Source: Plazaster borealis (Eukaryota > Echinodermata > Asteroidea > Forcipulatida > Labidiasteridae). From it: a DNA stretch of 64,000 nucleotides. A model generated the notes under the pieces. It did no database searches. It was not told the origin of the DNA and saw only the letters and a list, made by a program, of their open reading frames with translations. Location: contig CM037471.1 in assembly GCA_021014325.1 (NCBI GenBank), positions 18,868,818 to 18,932,817 of the forward strand. Reading direction: 5' to 3'. The position numbers and the translations under genes are program-made. Positions 36,601 to 45,249 of this stretch are shown here, one piece after another (the stretch's first letter is position 1; each line of letters starts with the position of its first letter).

Positions 36601-39600
36601 AATACACAACACACAGGACCTACAGCTTTATTGCCCATAATGGTCAAGTGTCTTGCTTCAGGACACAAGTGTCAAGACCAGGACTCGAACCCACACTCTG
36701 CTGATAAGAACACGACAGCCTGTTTAGCCACAACACGCCCCTTGGGGCCAGAATCACTGTTGCCGTGGAGTAAAATAATTTGGGTGTTGAGGTTTTCAAC
36801 ACATATGTCTGGAATGTTAGGCTTTTGAACAAATCCATTACCTGTTCACAGAGATAATGAATATTCATGATGTCTGCTTCAGATATTTCCGTTCCCATGG
36901 AGATCTCTGCAGCCAGTTTGACCTGCTCTTCTAAATCCTCAGGAAGGATTTCTGACATGTCAAGGGTGGCTGCTTTTGTCCTGTCACCTGGAAAAAAAAT
37001 ATTAATTGCGGGATATCAGAATAGAAAGAACTTGAAATAAACAAAACCATTAACAAATAAAAATAAGATAAAAAAACAAGAAAAAAGCCTAACAAAAATA
37101 ACAAAGCCTTGTAACAACAGTTTAATGGAAGAAAAAACAGCAAAACCATTGATCAGTGTTGGATTGAATCGGTCTTCACATTATTCAGACGGCAATTCCT
37201 TCGTCATCATTTCAATGGCATTTATTCCAGCGGTAACTATGGCCCGTTTTAATATTATGGCTTTGACTCTGGCTTGAAGTCCCATACAAAAAATGCAAGT
37301 TTTCAAAAGCCAGAGCCAAAGTCAAAGTCGTTGTTATGAAAAGAGCAGTATTGAGGCCGTATCCGAATTGGCGGCTACAGCTACGGCTGTTGGCAGGGGT
37401 GTCCTTTACTTCAACACATGACGCAGTGATCCGGCTGCAGCCGCCATTTTAGATTTGGCTTATGTCTCCCATCTATCAATCTTACCTGGGCTTTTAATTA
37501 CAAACAAGATAAGGCTCTTCAGCAACTTTTAATAACCACATGTTTCTTGCATTATTTTGCATACATTGACAAAATACTCTCGGCTTCCCAAGTACTGTGG
37601 GGGTGGGGGACTCACATAGTGCCTGCCATGTGACACTTTCCTATTGTACTTATTACAAACTTTCACATCGTGGAAACTTACCCAATAATTTGACAATCTT
37701 GGCAAAGGCGAGATTATCTTGGACAAGCTTTCCTAGTTCCGGAAAGTGCCATCCATACCATTCGCGACACCTCATGATGTAGTTATTGAGTTCTTTGTCC
37801 AAGTCGTCGAGAAGTGCTGAGGTATTGTTCAAAAATAACAAACATCAAGTTCAGTATAAGGTGTACTAAATCTTCATACATTTTAACGACTGAATTTAGC
37901 AGGCTGGTCTAAATGGTTCAGAATGAAAATGTTGAGGTAGATTGCTCAGAGAAAGTACTGTCACACAGACACGGGGGTTGAATTGACATTTGAGCACTGT
38001 TGATCAGTGTTGGATTGAATCGGTCTTCACAGTTTTCAGACGGCAATTCCTTCGTCATCATTTCAACAATGTCAATCCGTTCCGAGAAAGAAAACTCTTC
38101 AAATGTTTAACTGAGTGGACCAAACATTCGCTTGTAATGAAGCTGGGATTAAAAATTTCTTCTGAACTGTTTGTATCAAATTAAGAACAATATTGTTGAG
38201 TGTTACAGGTTAGTTTTTAAATTTGTCGGTCTGGAGATCATTCCATAAATTCAAGGAGTTGTCATTTACTCTGGCTAAGATGGTACGGGGTTAAAGAATA
38301 TTGTTTTTGTAGACGGCACAAGTGTGAAAATACGTTTGTTGAAAATCACTTGTTGGTTATTAAACACTAAATTCCCTCTTCACCATCTCTTTATGCTACA
38401 AGGTTACTCACATATTGCTTGCACTATCATTGTGTCCACTTTATCAGGGCTGAATTTAAGCTTGTAGCGCGACAGACTGCAACACAAATGTCAGACAAAA
38501 GAAACCAAGCAATGAGAAATCAAAATTGTAAGGAATTTTTAACTCATTATTAAGAAAAGAAATATATTTTTGTCAACTGATCGAGCTGGCCACAAGAAAT
38601 TGATGCATTTGTCAGCAGTTTGGACACAGCATGTACCTGGTTAGACTGTCTCGGAGGTAGTGACAAAATGTCATGTAATTACAGATTACAAGGGCTCTAA
38701 TTCAGGGGGAAAATCCACAAGACTCGCAGCTCAAAATGATTACTGGACCAAATTTTTTTTTTTACAAGACCAGAATCAAAATGTGAAAACAAATTCCTGG
38801 CACATGCATTTAACTGCTTATCTGATGATTCATCTTCATAAGTATTAAGTAAACTTCATTACTCAACAGGGTTGAAAGGTATCTATCAGACTCAAATGCA
38901 ACATTTGAACAACATTTGTTTCCGTTCAAGATGTTACACACAGGCCTGATGCTTCACCGAGGAAACATAATAATAATATAATAATAATAATAGTAAAAAT
39001 TTATATAGTGCCAAATCCATCGAAAACAATGCTCCATGGCGCTTACAGAGTAACATTTAAAAAACAAAAACCCTAAAGATAAACACAAAGTCATTATCAG
39101 AATTAACAACAAGGTATACAAATAAGTTTAAAATCAGCAAAAAAACATAGGCAATTTCCTTCTTGCCCCTTGTCATTGCCTTGCTGCCCCTTGAAAGGCT
39201 CCAATAGAAATTTTCAACTTCCAAATAAAGGTACCCTTCACCAAGGAGAAAAAGCCTTGGTGCCCTTGCCCTTCCAAGAACGAAGCATCAAGCCTGTACA
39301 CAGTGAGGTATTGCTATTTAACTGAAAACCTCACATGACCTCCCGACTTGTCTGGTCTGGAGTATACTGTCCCGATGCTAAAATCACTGGCCTCGGGCCT
39401 GCTGTCTACTGTAAAACTTGAGCCCTGTTCAAGGTTTGGGTGATCAGATCGAAAGGGAGGTGTGGGAATGCTTTCCCAACAACTGATAGACGAGTAGATA
39501 AATGGTCGGGTCTTATTTTGTTTAGTCTGTTGATATTGGTAAGGCTGTATCTTTCACGCTAGGCACAACAACATGTACTGTACAACAACAAAATGATGAG

Positions 39601-42600
39601 TTAATGTCCCATCTAACTGGACAGTCACCAACCTGTGAGCCAGACCAAGTGTCATTGCAGTCAGTTCTCTCTCAGGGAGTCCAGGTACCAGGTTGCTGAA
39701 CTGTGAACGAATTCCTCGCATCAACTCGGCAATCGATGAGTCGTGAACACATGTGAGGTTAAGTTTCTCCTGAGCAAACACATCCAGAGAAATAAAAATG
39801 ATAAAAAACATTCAGCAGCTATGATTTGACTGCCCATAATGCGACATAACATGAAACTTTACCTATAAACCTTGAATTATCAAATCGGTACATGGTGTCA
39901 AATCCAGAGTGTTATGATAGAACTAGAGGGCGTACCAAACCATGTGACACAGTCCGTAAAGAAAAATTGCTTTGCCATTGAGCAAACGGTGCCGACCCAT
40001 CGTATAACACAAGTCAAGCACCAGTTCACACAACAAATATTTTGTAAGTGGACATCTGTATGTAACAGGCATGATATTTGTTTATTTGAATATTAATGAG
40101 TACAAGGGCTGACCTACATGTACACATGATGTAGGCTTTAGAGAACTTTTCAGACTATTTAATCACAATTTTTCTGATTTTTCCCAGGGCAAGGAATTGG
40201 AAATCAGATCTAAGTAGAAAGCATATCGTACCTGAAAACAGTGCGATTATGTGTGTGCAATAACAAGTGCTCCCTCTATTTCTATAACTATGTGTCAAAT
40301 CGCACAGTACACTAACTATGCTCAACACTCAGAGATATTGTCGTCACAAAGTCAAGGTGGTTAAAGTGACAGTTGGCAGACCGTCCCCAGCCTTGCTATC
40401 AGGCGCAAATTAACTCATCATTGCATTGAGCTTTAGGTTTTGCAACGGTTAAAAATGATCTTATCCAAAAGCTTTTTATGCATTGACGTCATCCCGCCGC
40501 CATCTTAGAGGTAAATTGATGACAAACCGATGGAAATGCAGAGATTTATACGCACAGCTCACTGGATGGGCCAATGAGGAACCTCCTTTTGATCTCTACA
40601 CGAGGGCGCCCTCCTCAAATGACATCATTTTCATAAAGGTCTATACAATACGCAACTCTCTGAAGTAATGAAAGCTTTTAAGCTAGAGACTCCCATATCC
40701 TAAAAAATACTCCACTCTACAGTAACTCAACAACCAAATATTTGGACTTAGATAAGACTTGTCATACCTGTTCCAGTTATAAATCTTGCATGGGGACCTT
40801 TAAGGCATGGTGGTAGCCGTGTCTATGGTTAGGGTTTATGAATTCAATTCAATTCATCTTTATTATATCCCAAAAGGGTAATAAAAATGCTCGCTTAAAG
40901 TAACAATATTTAAACATCAATTACAGTTCTACATACAATTACAAGAAAAAGTCAGCAAAAAGAACTCAATTAAAACAATAAGAATATTAAGAAAGAAAAA
41001 AACCCTGTTGTCGGACCGAATTTATTTAAAATTAACGTGAAAGCAAGATTGTGACGAGTCATTGCACGAGGGATGAACTTATGAAGGAGGCTGGGTATCG
41101 GTTTGCCACATCATATGGCAGCATGGCACTTGCATACGACCACAGCTAATGTACATTTTTCCTGACTATCTCGAGTCACAATCACAAAGACACTTCTTAA
41201 ACTACTCGATCGAAAAAATTAACACATGAACATCCTTGAAATATCAAGTTTCATTTCCTTCATTGATATAAGAAAAAACATTATTTCTGGTCAGATTAGA
41301 GTCTGGTTCTGGCTTTACCTTGATAATTCCACCCAGTTTGGCGTCAGCCACAGCGAGTTTGGAGTGGGCATCTTTGGCAACGATTTTCTTAAGGATTTTC
41401 TTGAGGCTTTTGTTGAGTTTGCCTTCAATTGCAGCAGTGGCAGCTACAGCAAAACAAATACAAATGAAAACATACTACAAAATGAGTGATAACAATAAGC
41501 CAGGGGAATTTTTTTTGTACGGTTATCACTTTTGAAAGAGAATTATGAAATAGTTTAATAGGCAGTGATCATGAAGTATATTTCATAACGAGTGTGAAAG
41601 AAGTTATCTCAGAGGAGGTAGTGACAAAATGAGCTGTTCAGTGTCATCATAAAAGTCAGGCTCTCATTGCATCATCACTGATAACTTCTTAGTACAATTC
41701 AAATAACTATCCTTAAAAGAAAAGAGATAAATAATTGCAGCTGCAGTGTTACTGCTTCAGGAACATAGTCTGGGATGAAACTTCAGGTTTTTTTTAAGGA
41801 CATCAGAATAATACAGAAACAATTTAAGTAAGTTGCACCAAGTGCAGAACGAGGGCAACTAAAAGAGATTGTAGAAAATGTCAAGACCTGCGAGAGCTTC
41901 TGTTGTGTCTTGAAATTTCTCGAACTGTTTTAGCTTCACTCTGAAATAAAAAAAGCAAACAAAACAAGTGTTTATTATACATATGCACAAACCAACATCT
42001 AAAGTCTACTTAAAGGCACTGTAAGGGGTGTCGTGGCCGAGCGGTTAAGAGCGCCGGATTCAAGCTCTGGTGTTTGATCAGCAGAGTGTGGGTTCGAATC
42101 CCGGTCGTGACACTTGTGTCCTTGAGCAAGACACTTAACCATAAGCTTCTCTCCACCCAGGGGTAAATGGGTACCTGTGAGGGCAGAGATGGTTCTTGTG
42201 ATTGATTTAGCCGAGTAGCGTATTTGTTGCACAAGGCTGTATACTCCCCCGGGGAGCTGAGATGGTTTAAGGAATGATTTAAGGCCCAGTGACCAGGGGT
42301 AATAATGTGAAGCGCTTTGGGACGCCCTTCGGGCGTGAAAAGCGCTATATAAAAACTAACTATTATTATTATTATTACACGTTTGGTAATTACTCAAAAT
42401 ATATTAGCATAAAAACTGACTTGGTAATGAGCAACAGAGAGCTGTTGATAGTATAAAACATTGTGAGAAACGACTCCCTCTGAAGTAACGTTGTTTTCGA
42501 GAAAGAGGTAATTTCTCACTAAAATAATAAAAACTTCTTGCAAGAAGTTTTTATTCCTATCTGAAAGCACACAAATTTGATCAACAAGGGTGTTTTTTCT

Positions 42601-45249
42601 TTCATCATTATCTCGCAACTTCGATGACCAATTGAGCCCAAATTTTCACAGGCTTGTTATTTTATGCATATGTTGGGATACACCAAGTGAGAGCACTGGT
42701 CTTTGACAATTACCAAACGTGTTCAGTGCCTTTAACCCTTTAGAGACCACAGCGGCAACAAGCGGCTTGTACCAAAATTCCCATAGCGGCCTCAAACGGC
42801 CGCAAGGCTTGACCTACTCTGTTCACATAAAGAGGTCAAAGTAAAGGTCATGTCTGGATATGAAATTTTCCAATGAAGTATGTTAACATAGGATCCCCAT
42901 TTCTAAACACAAAACTAAATTTTCTGTTTCATGTTATTTCTGTTGACATTTTTACTGACAAAATTTGATTAATGAAATGAACAATATCAGCAATGTCTGG
43001 GCATTTTGTGATGATTATACAGAAATGAATGGTCTCTAAAGGGTTAAAGATGCTGTTTTTTAAAAACTCTTGAGGTTCAAAATATTGAAGCCAGCACTAG
43101 CGAATGGCCCATGCTATTAAATTGAGCATGCTGAGCTTATTGTTTATCTAACTATTACGATTGGAGTCAAAAAATTCAATTCACTGAACTGTTCCAAGTG
43201 ATGTGTGACAAAAGATAAAATCTTGAAATGGGCAGCATATAGAAAGGCCTAAAATAAACAGAAAATGTACAACTTCAATCAAGGGAAAGGGATGGAGATG
43301 TTTTTGAAACTTCTAGGGTGATCTCTAACTCACATTCTACTCGCTCCCTCCGGATTTGCAAAATCTTTGTAGAGATTGTCAACTTGACCGAGTTTCTTCT
43401 CATCAAGAAGCTGAAGAAAAAAGATATCCAATATAATTATTAAATCATAAAACACAATGTTACCTTTAATGGTAATAAATGAATACATACTTTGAAAAAA
43501 ACCCAGAAAATGCAATACTAAAAATACTTACCATTTTAGTATTTATAGCTTTTTATCAGTTATCTAAAGAGCAGGACTTGTGCTTTTAGCTTTTCAAAAA
43601 ATAACCCACCGGGCTAGTAAACTATACATTTTACTTGCCCCAAGGGAGTTTCATAAGCCCAAATTTTAAACATGTAAAAAGCTGTCTTGTCAAAACTTAA
43701 CCTTTTTTGATGTATTTAATTTAATGGCGGCGATCACAACCAGTTTGTTGGTCAAACTTAAATTGCATGCACTCACTCCAAAGTAGGAAGAAATATGACA
43801 TTATTAACGAGTAGGACGCCCTCTTTCATTGTTACTATCATATTCCATTGTCCATTTTGAAATTCAACCAGATTTCTGTTTTCGGACTAAGTTAATTTTA
43901 TTTTCAGTCGGTCGGTGATGCAAGGTATATTCCCTACGGGCATGTTGGCAGTTTTAACCAACTAAATGTGTTTACTAAATTCTTAGCTTGCCCCGAGCGG
44001 TCCCGAGTGCTTTGGATGTTAAAATAAATAACCTTTTAAAAAGATATTTCAAACAAACAAAATCCTCTGAATTACTTCCCTCGATGTATACTAAGCGTGG
44101 CCATTTTGGACAGTCCCAATCATGCCAACATGCCTGTAGGGAATATGCCTTGGATCACCGACCACTTAGTTTTATGGTTTTAAAAAGAATGGTACGATCG
44201 TGCGTGTGGCCAAGGAGGGGCTGTGGGGGTTGAATGAGGGTGCGAACAATTCAACGGATGTGTTATGTAACACCTACCTGCCTACAGTATCACGCGCACT
44301 AAAATAACGTCGCCAAGCCATATTCACATGTAGGCCTATAAACATCTGTTGAATTGTTCGCACCCTCGCTTCACCCCCACAGCCAATGATGTCGTGATTT
44401 GATTGGCATGATTGGTAGCGTTTCAAAATGGCCGCGCTCAGTAGACATCGAGGGAAGTAATTTGGAGGAAATTTAACTAATTTAAAAAAAATATTTTTAA
44501 AAGGTTATTTATTTAAGCAGTCAGGGGAAAGCCAAGACTAAGTTAGTAAGAGTTAAGTAACTGAACACATTTAGTTGGTTTTAAACTGTTGGCCTGCCCG
44601 CCATAGGGAATGAGCCAATCGCCGACCTACTCTAGTACTACTTACTTTTACCGAGGCTTAGTTAGTTAGCTTAATATAACAACAAATGGGTCCAGACGTA
44701 CATGTGGTCAAGGATTCAGATATTGGCTACAGAAGTGGGGCTAGGACACAACATGCACAAGGAACATGAACGAAGTTTCAGCTAATTTAATCATCAGGTG
44801 TAAAACAAGAATACAAATAATTTTGTTTAATATAAACATTTTTATTCTCAATGAATGTACAAAATCATAAATGTAATTAAAATAAATAATGTAGCGACCA
44901 CTTTATTATACCCATGACGTGAGTGGCAGTGCAACGGAGACTGATCACTAGGGCTAGTGAAGACCGAGGCGAGAGCATAGAGAAAGGACCACGGATTTGT
45001 TTCTGTACAGCTGTACAATCGAGTTGAGACGTGGTCTGAGGAGAGCGTGGTGTGGAACCGACCACGTGGAGAGTGCATGCGACGGTGCGCGGTGTGGTCA
45101 GTGTGAACGACCCCGTGTCTGTGAACAATTCATCTCAATTTTCAACCTCAAATTGCTTCAACAAGAAAACTCCATTCGCCACCAAAATACACGTTATTAC
45201 AAACCTTGAATACAGCGTAACCTGCAGGAGACTCGAATAAGACTAACAT
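27636..45249 (-). CDS. NOP58: NOP58, core protein of box C/D snoRNPs (complete, 14 exons)
   Basis: Nucleolar scaffold protein of 2'-O-methylation snoRNPs, partner of NOP56, fibrillarin and 15.5K. Minus exons: 45249-45205, 43410-43334, 41940-41888, 41443-41319, 39769-39633, 38476-38412, 37816-37682, 36987-36842, 35229-35103, 33814-33651, 33044-32910, 31863-31464, 30571-30462, 27680-27636. Phases join throughout to 588 codons with TGA. It starts [15 protein letters not shown]. Domains: NOP5 N-terminal region (1 to about 65), NOSIC/coiled-coil (about 160-212, with [20 protein letters not shown]), Nop domain (about 261-403, with GARLISHAG and SRMLAAK), then a charged Lys/Glu tail from about 430 ending [10 protein letters not shown]. 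Human NOP58 is about 529 residues; the extra length is in the tail. NOP58 rather than NOP56 is indicated by the [20 protein letters not shown] stretch and the KKE/D tail. Many introns carry snoRNAs on the coding strand. Confidence 0.97.
27919..29234. mobile_element. Non-autonomous DNA transposon, CAGACCTGCCAAC ends (NOP58 last intron)
   Basis: Terminal inverted repeats CAGACCTGCCAAC and GTTGGCAGGTCTG, flanked by GCAGGCC on both sides (7 bp, or 8 with one mismatch), hAT-like. The right end has repeated TCGGGACTGTCCCG-type palindromes; the interior carries the 31-bp array at 28310-28570. No transposase. Confidence 0.75.
28310..28570. repeat. 31-bp tandem array, about eight units, inside a transposon
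   Basis: Units of the form CCTGCACGATCG followed by CAAATTGCGCAAATTATT, moderately diverged. The frame through them reads as an open protein but is repeat-derived. Confidence 0.85.
29462..29529 (-). ncRNA. Box C/D snoRNA, seven-copy family, copy A (NOP58 intron 13)
   Basis: Reading the minus strand: C box ATGATGA, D' box CTGA after GGAATTGCCGT, a weak C' (TGTGAAG; here the bases between D' and C' differ slightly), D box CTGA, and a short terminal stem. The nine bases CAATCCAAC before the D box are complementary to GUUGGAUUG of 28S rRNA helix 92, adjacent to the A-loop. Stem is only TTGA/TCAA here. Confidence 0.85.
29659..30402. mobile_element. Family-3 MITE interrupted by a family-1 MITE (NOP58 last intron)
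   Basis: Family-3 ends AAAGGTATTACACAGGATTT and the inverse CCTGTATAATACCTTT, homologous to the intact copy at 25057-25387. The family-1 element occupies 29918-30293 inside it, flanked by TTAA on both sides. Confidence 0.88.
30890..31435. repeat. Interspersed repeat of about 540 bp (NOP58 intron 12)
   Basis: Shares blocks such as TTTACTGGACCAG, TACAAGGGCTG and AAATCACTAGCCT with 33090-33420, 38690-39430 (interrupted) and 8790-8900 (inverse). No inverted ends or coding seen. Confidence 0.6.
32579..32648 (-). ncRNA. Box C/D snoRNA, seven-copy family, copy B (NOP58 intron 11)
   Basis: Same C, D', D boxes and guide as the other copies; one extra base between C box and the D' guide. Terminal stem GTTGA/TCAAC. 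Located on the host coding strand. Confidence 0.87.
33516..33584 (-). ncRNA. Box C/D snoRNA, seven-copy family, copy C (NOP58 intron 10)
   Basis: C box ATGATGA, D' and D boxes CTGA, terminal stem TGTTGA-type pairing with TCAACA. The base directly before the D box is A instead of C, a position that would not pair with the predicted 28S target. Confidence 0.87.
34127..34502. mobile_element. TTAA-flanked palindromic MITE, family 1 (NOP58 intron 9)
   Basis: TTAAAGGCACTGAACACGTT to the inverse ending CAGTGCCTTTAA; 376 bp, no coding. Confidence 0.9.
34811..34879 (-). ncRNA. Box C/D snoRNA, seven-copy family, copy D, most diverged (NOP58 intron 9)
   Basis: Retains C, D' and D boxes and the nine-base 28S guide, but differs at several positions outside it (between D' and C', after the C box, and one base before the guide). 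Terminal stem has a wobble pair. Confidence 0.8.
35305..35507. mobile_element. Palindromic MITE, same family as 26.6 kb outer element (NOP58 intron 8)
   Basis: Inverted ends AGGCTCAATATCATAGAGCT and the inverse of a CCAGGCCCAATTTGATAGAG sequence, with interior pairs TTAAGCAG/CTGCTAAGC and GGATACCAGTCAC/CTGGTGACC. Confidence 0.7.
35904..35972 (-). ncRNA. Box C/D snoRNA, seven-copy family, copy E (NOP58 intron 8)
   Basis: Near-consensus copy: six-pair terminal stem TGTTGA/TCAACA, all boxes intact. Flanking intron sequence resembles that around copy G on both sides. Confidence 0.88.
36590..36730 (-). mobile_element. tRNA-Leu SINE fragment (NOP58 intron 8)
   Basis: Inverse of GGGTTCGAGTCC and of the CAAGTGTCTTGC region shared with 42024-42377; the tail is missing. 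Confidence 0.7.
37146..37218 (-). ncRNA. Box C/D snoRNA, seven-copy family, copy F with altered stem (NOP58 intron 7)
   Basis: Boxes and guide as in other copies. The terminal stem is CCATTGA/TCAATGG instead of TGTTGA/TCAACA: both sides changed together, so seven pairs are retained. This covariation supports a folded RNA product. Confidence 0.9.
37999..38067 (-). ncRNA. Box C/D snoRNA, seven-copy family, copy G (NOP58 intron 6)
   Basis: Intact C, D' and D boxes, TGTTGA/TCAACA stem, A before the D box as in copies C and F. Shares flanks with copy E, indicating a relatively recent duplication. Confidence 0.88.
38640..38690 (-). pseudogene. Relic of the intron-3 snoRNA (NOP58 intron 5)
   Basis: The 17 bases GGAGGTAGTGACAAAAT of the intron-3 snoRNA (plus-strand reading) recur here exactly, but the neighbouring segment that forms the D box is lost (TCTCGGAGG instead of TCTCAGAGGAGG), and C box and terminal stem are not evident. 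It reads as a decayed duplicate. Confidence 0.5.
38965..39060 (-). mobile_element. SINE tail fragment with ATA microsatellite (NOP58 intron 5)
   Basis: Inverse of an AAGCGCCATGGAGCATTG...CACTATATAAAT tail followed by AATAATAATAATA. Confidence 0.55.
40320..40431 (-). ncRNA. Probable box C/D snoRNA with 18S guide (NOP58 intron 4)
   Basis: Minus strand: terminal stem GCTCAA/TTGAGC, C box ATGATGA, guide TTAATTTGCGC directly before a D' box CTGA, and D box CTGA 6 bases from the 3' stem. The guide's ten bases TAATTTGCGC complement GCGCAAATTA, part of the conserved 18S segment GCGCGCAAATTACCC; the fifth base before D' pairs with the A after GCGC. At 112 nt it is long and its C' box is unclear, so ends are approximate. 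Confidence 0.7.
41598..41690 (-). ncRNA. Box C/D snoRNA with long 18S guide (NOP58 intron 3)
   Basis: Minus strand, textbook layout: perfect 11-pair terminal stem (AAGAAGTTATC/GATAACTTCTT), C box GTGATGA, D' CTGA, C' box ATGATGA, D box CTGA. The guide before D, TTTTGTCACTACCTCC, complements 18S GGAGGUAGUGAC plus the following bases (one G-U pair), about 16-17 pairs. The fifth base before the D box pairs with the third G of GGAGG. The D' guide GCAATGAGAGC has no target I recognise. Confidence 0.9.
42010..42735. mobile_element. Family-1 MITE interrupted by a tRNA-Leu SINE (NOP58 intron 2)
   Basis: The left terminal repeat reads TTAAAGGCACTGTA (42010-42023), then a SINE to 42377, then CACGTTTGGTAATTACTC resumes the MITE, ending at TTAA 42732-42735. 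Confidence 0.88.
42024..42377 (+). mobile_element. tRNA-Leu-derived SINE, full length
   Basis: tRNA head with A box GTGGCCGAGCGGTTAAGAGC and B box GGGTTCGAATCCC and a paired arm typical of leucine tRNAs, a conserved body, and the tail AAAGCGCTATATAAAAACTA followed by a TTA microsatellite. Not a functional tRNA: the acceptor stem is imperfect and the element continues for 270 bp. Confidence 0.88.
43904..44640. mobile_element. Large imperfect palindrome, foldback-like (NOP58 intron 1)
   Basis: Left part (GTCGGTGATGCAAGG, AACCAACTAAATGTG, ACTTCCCTCGATGT) is matched in inverse at 44400-44640 (ACATCGAGGGAAGT, CACATTTAGTTGG, CAATCGCCGACC), around an inner palindrome GGGTGCGAACAATTCAAC/GTTGAATTGTTCGCACCC at 44237 and 44350. 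No transposase frame. Confidence 0.75.

Noticed and set aside
42030..42120. Possible functional tRNA-Leu gene
   Set aside because: Acceptor stem is imperfect, and the sequence continues into a SINE body and microsatellite tail; the same body recurs at 36.6 and 49.7 kb.
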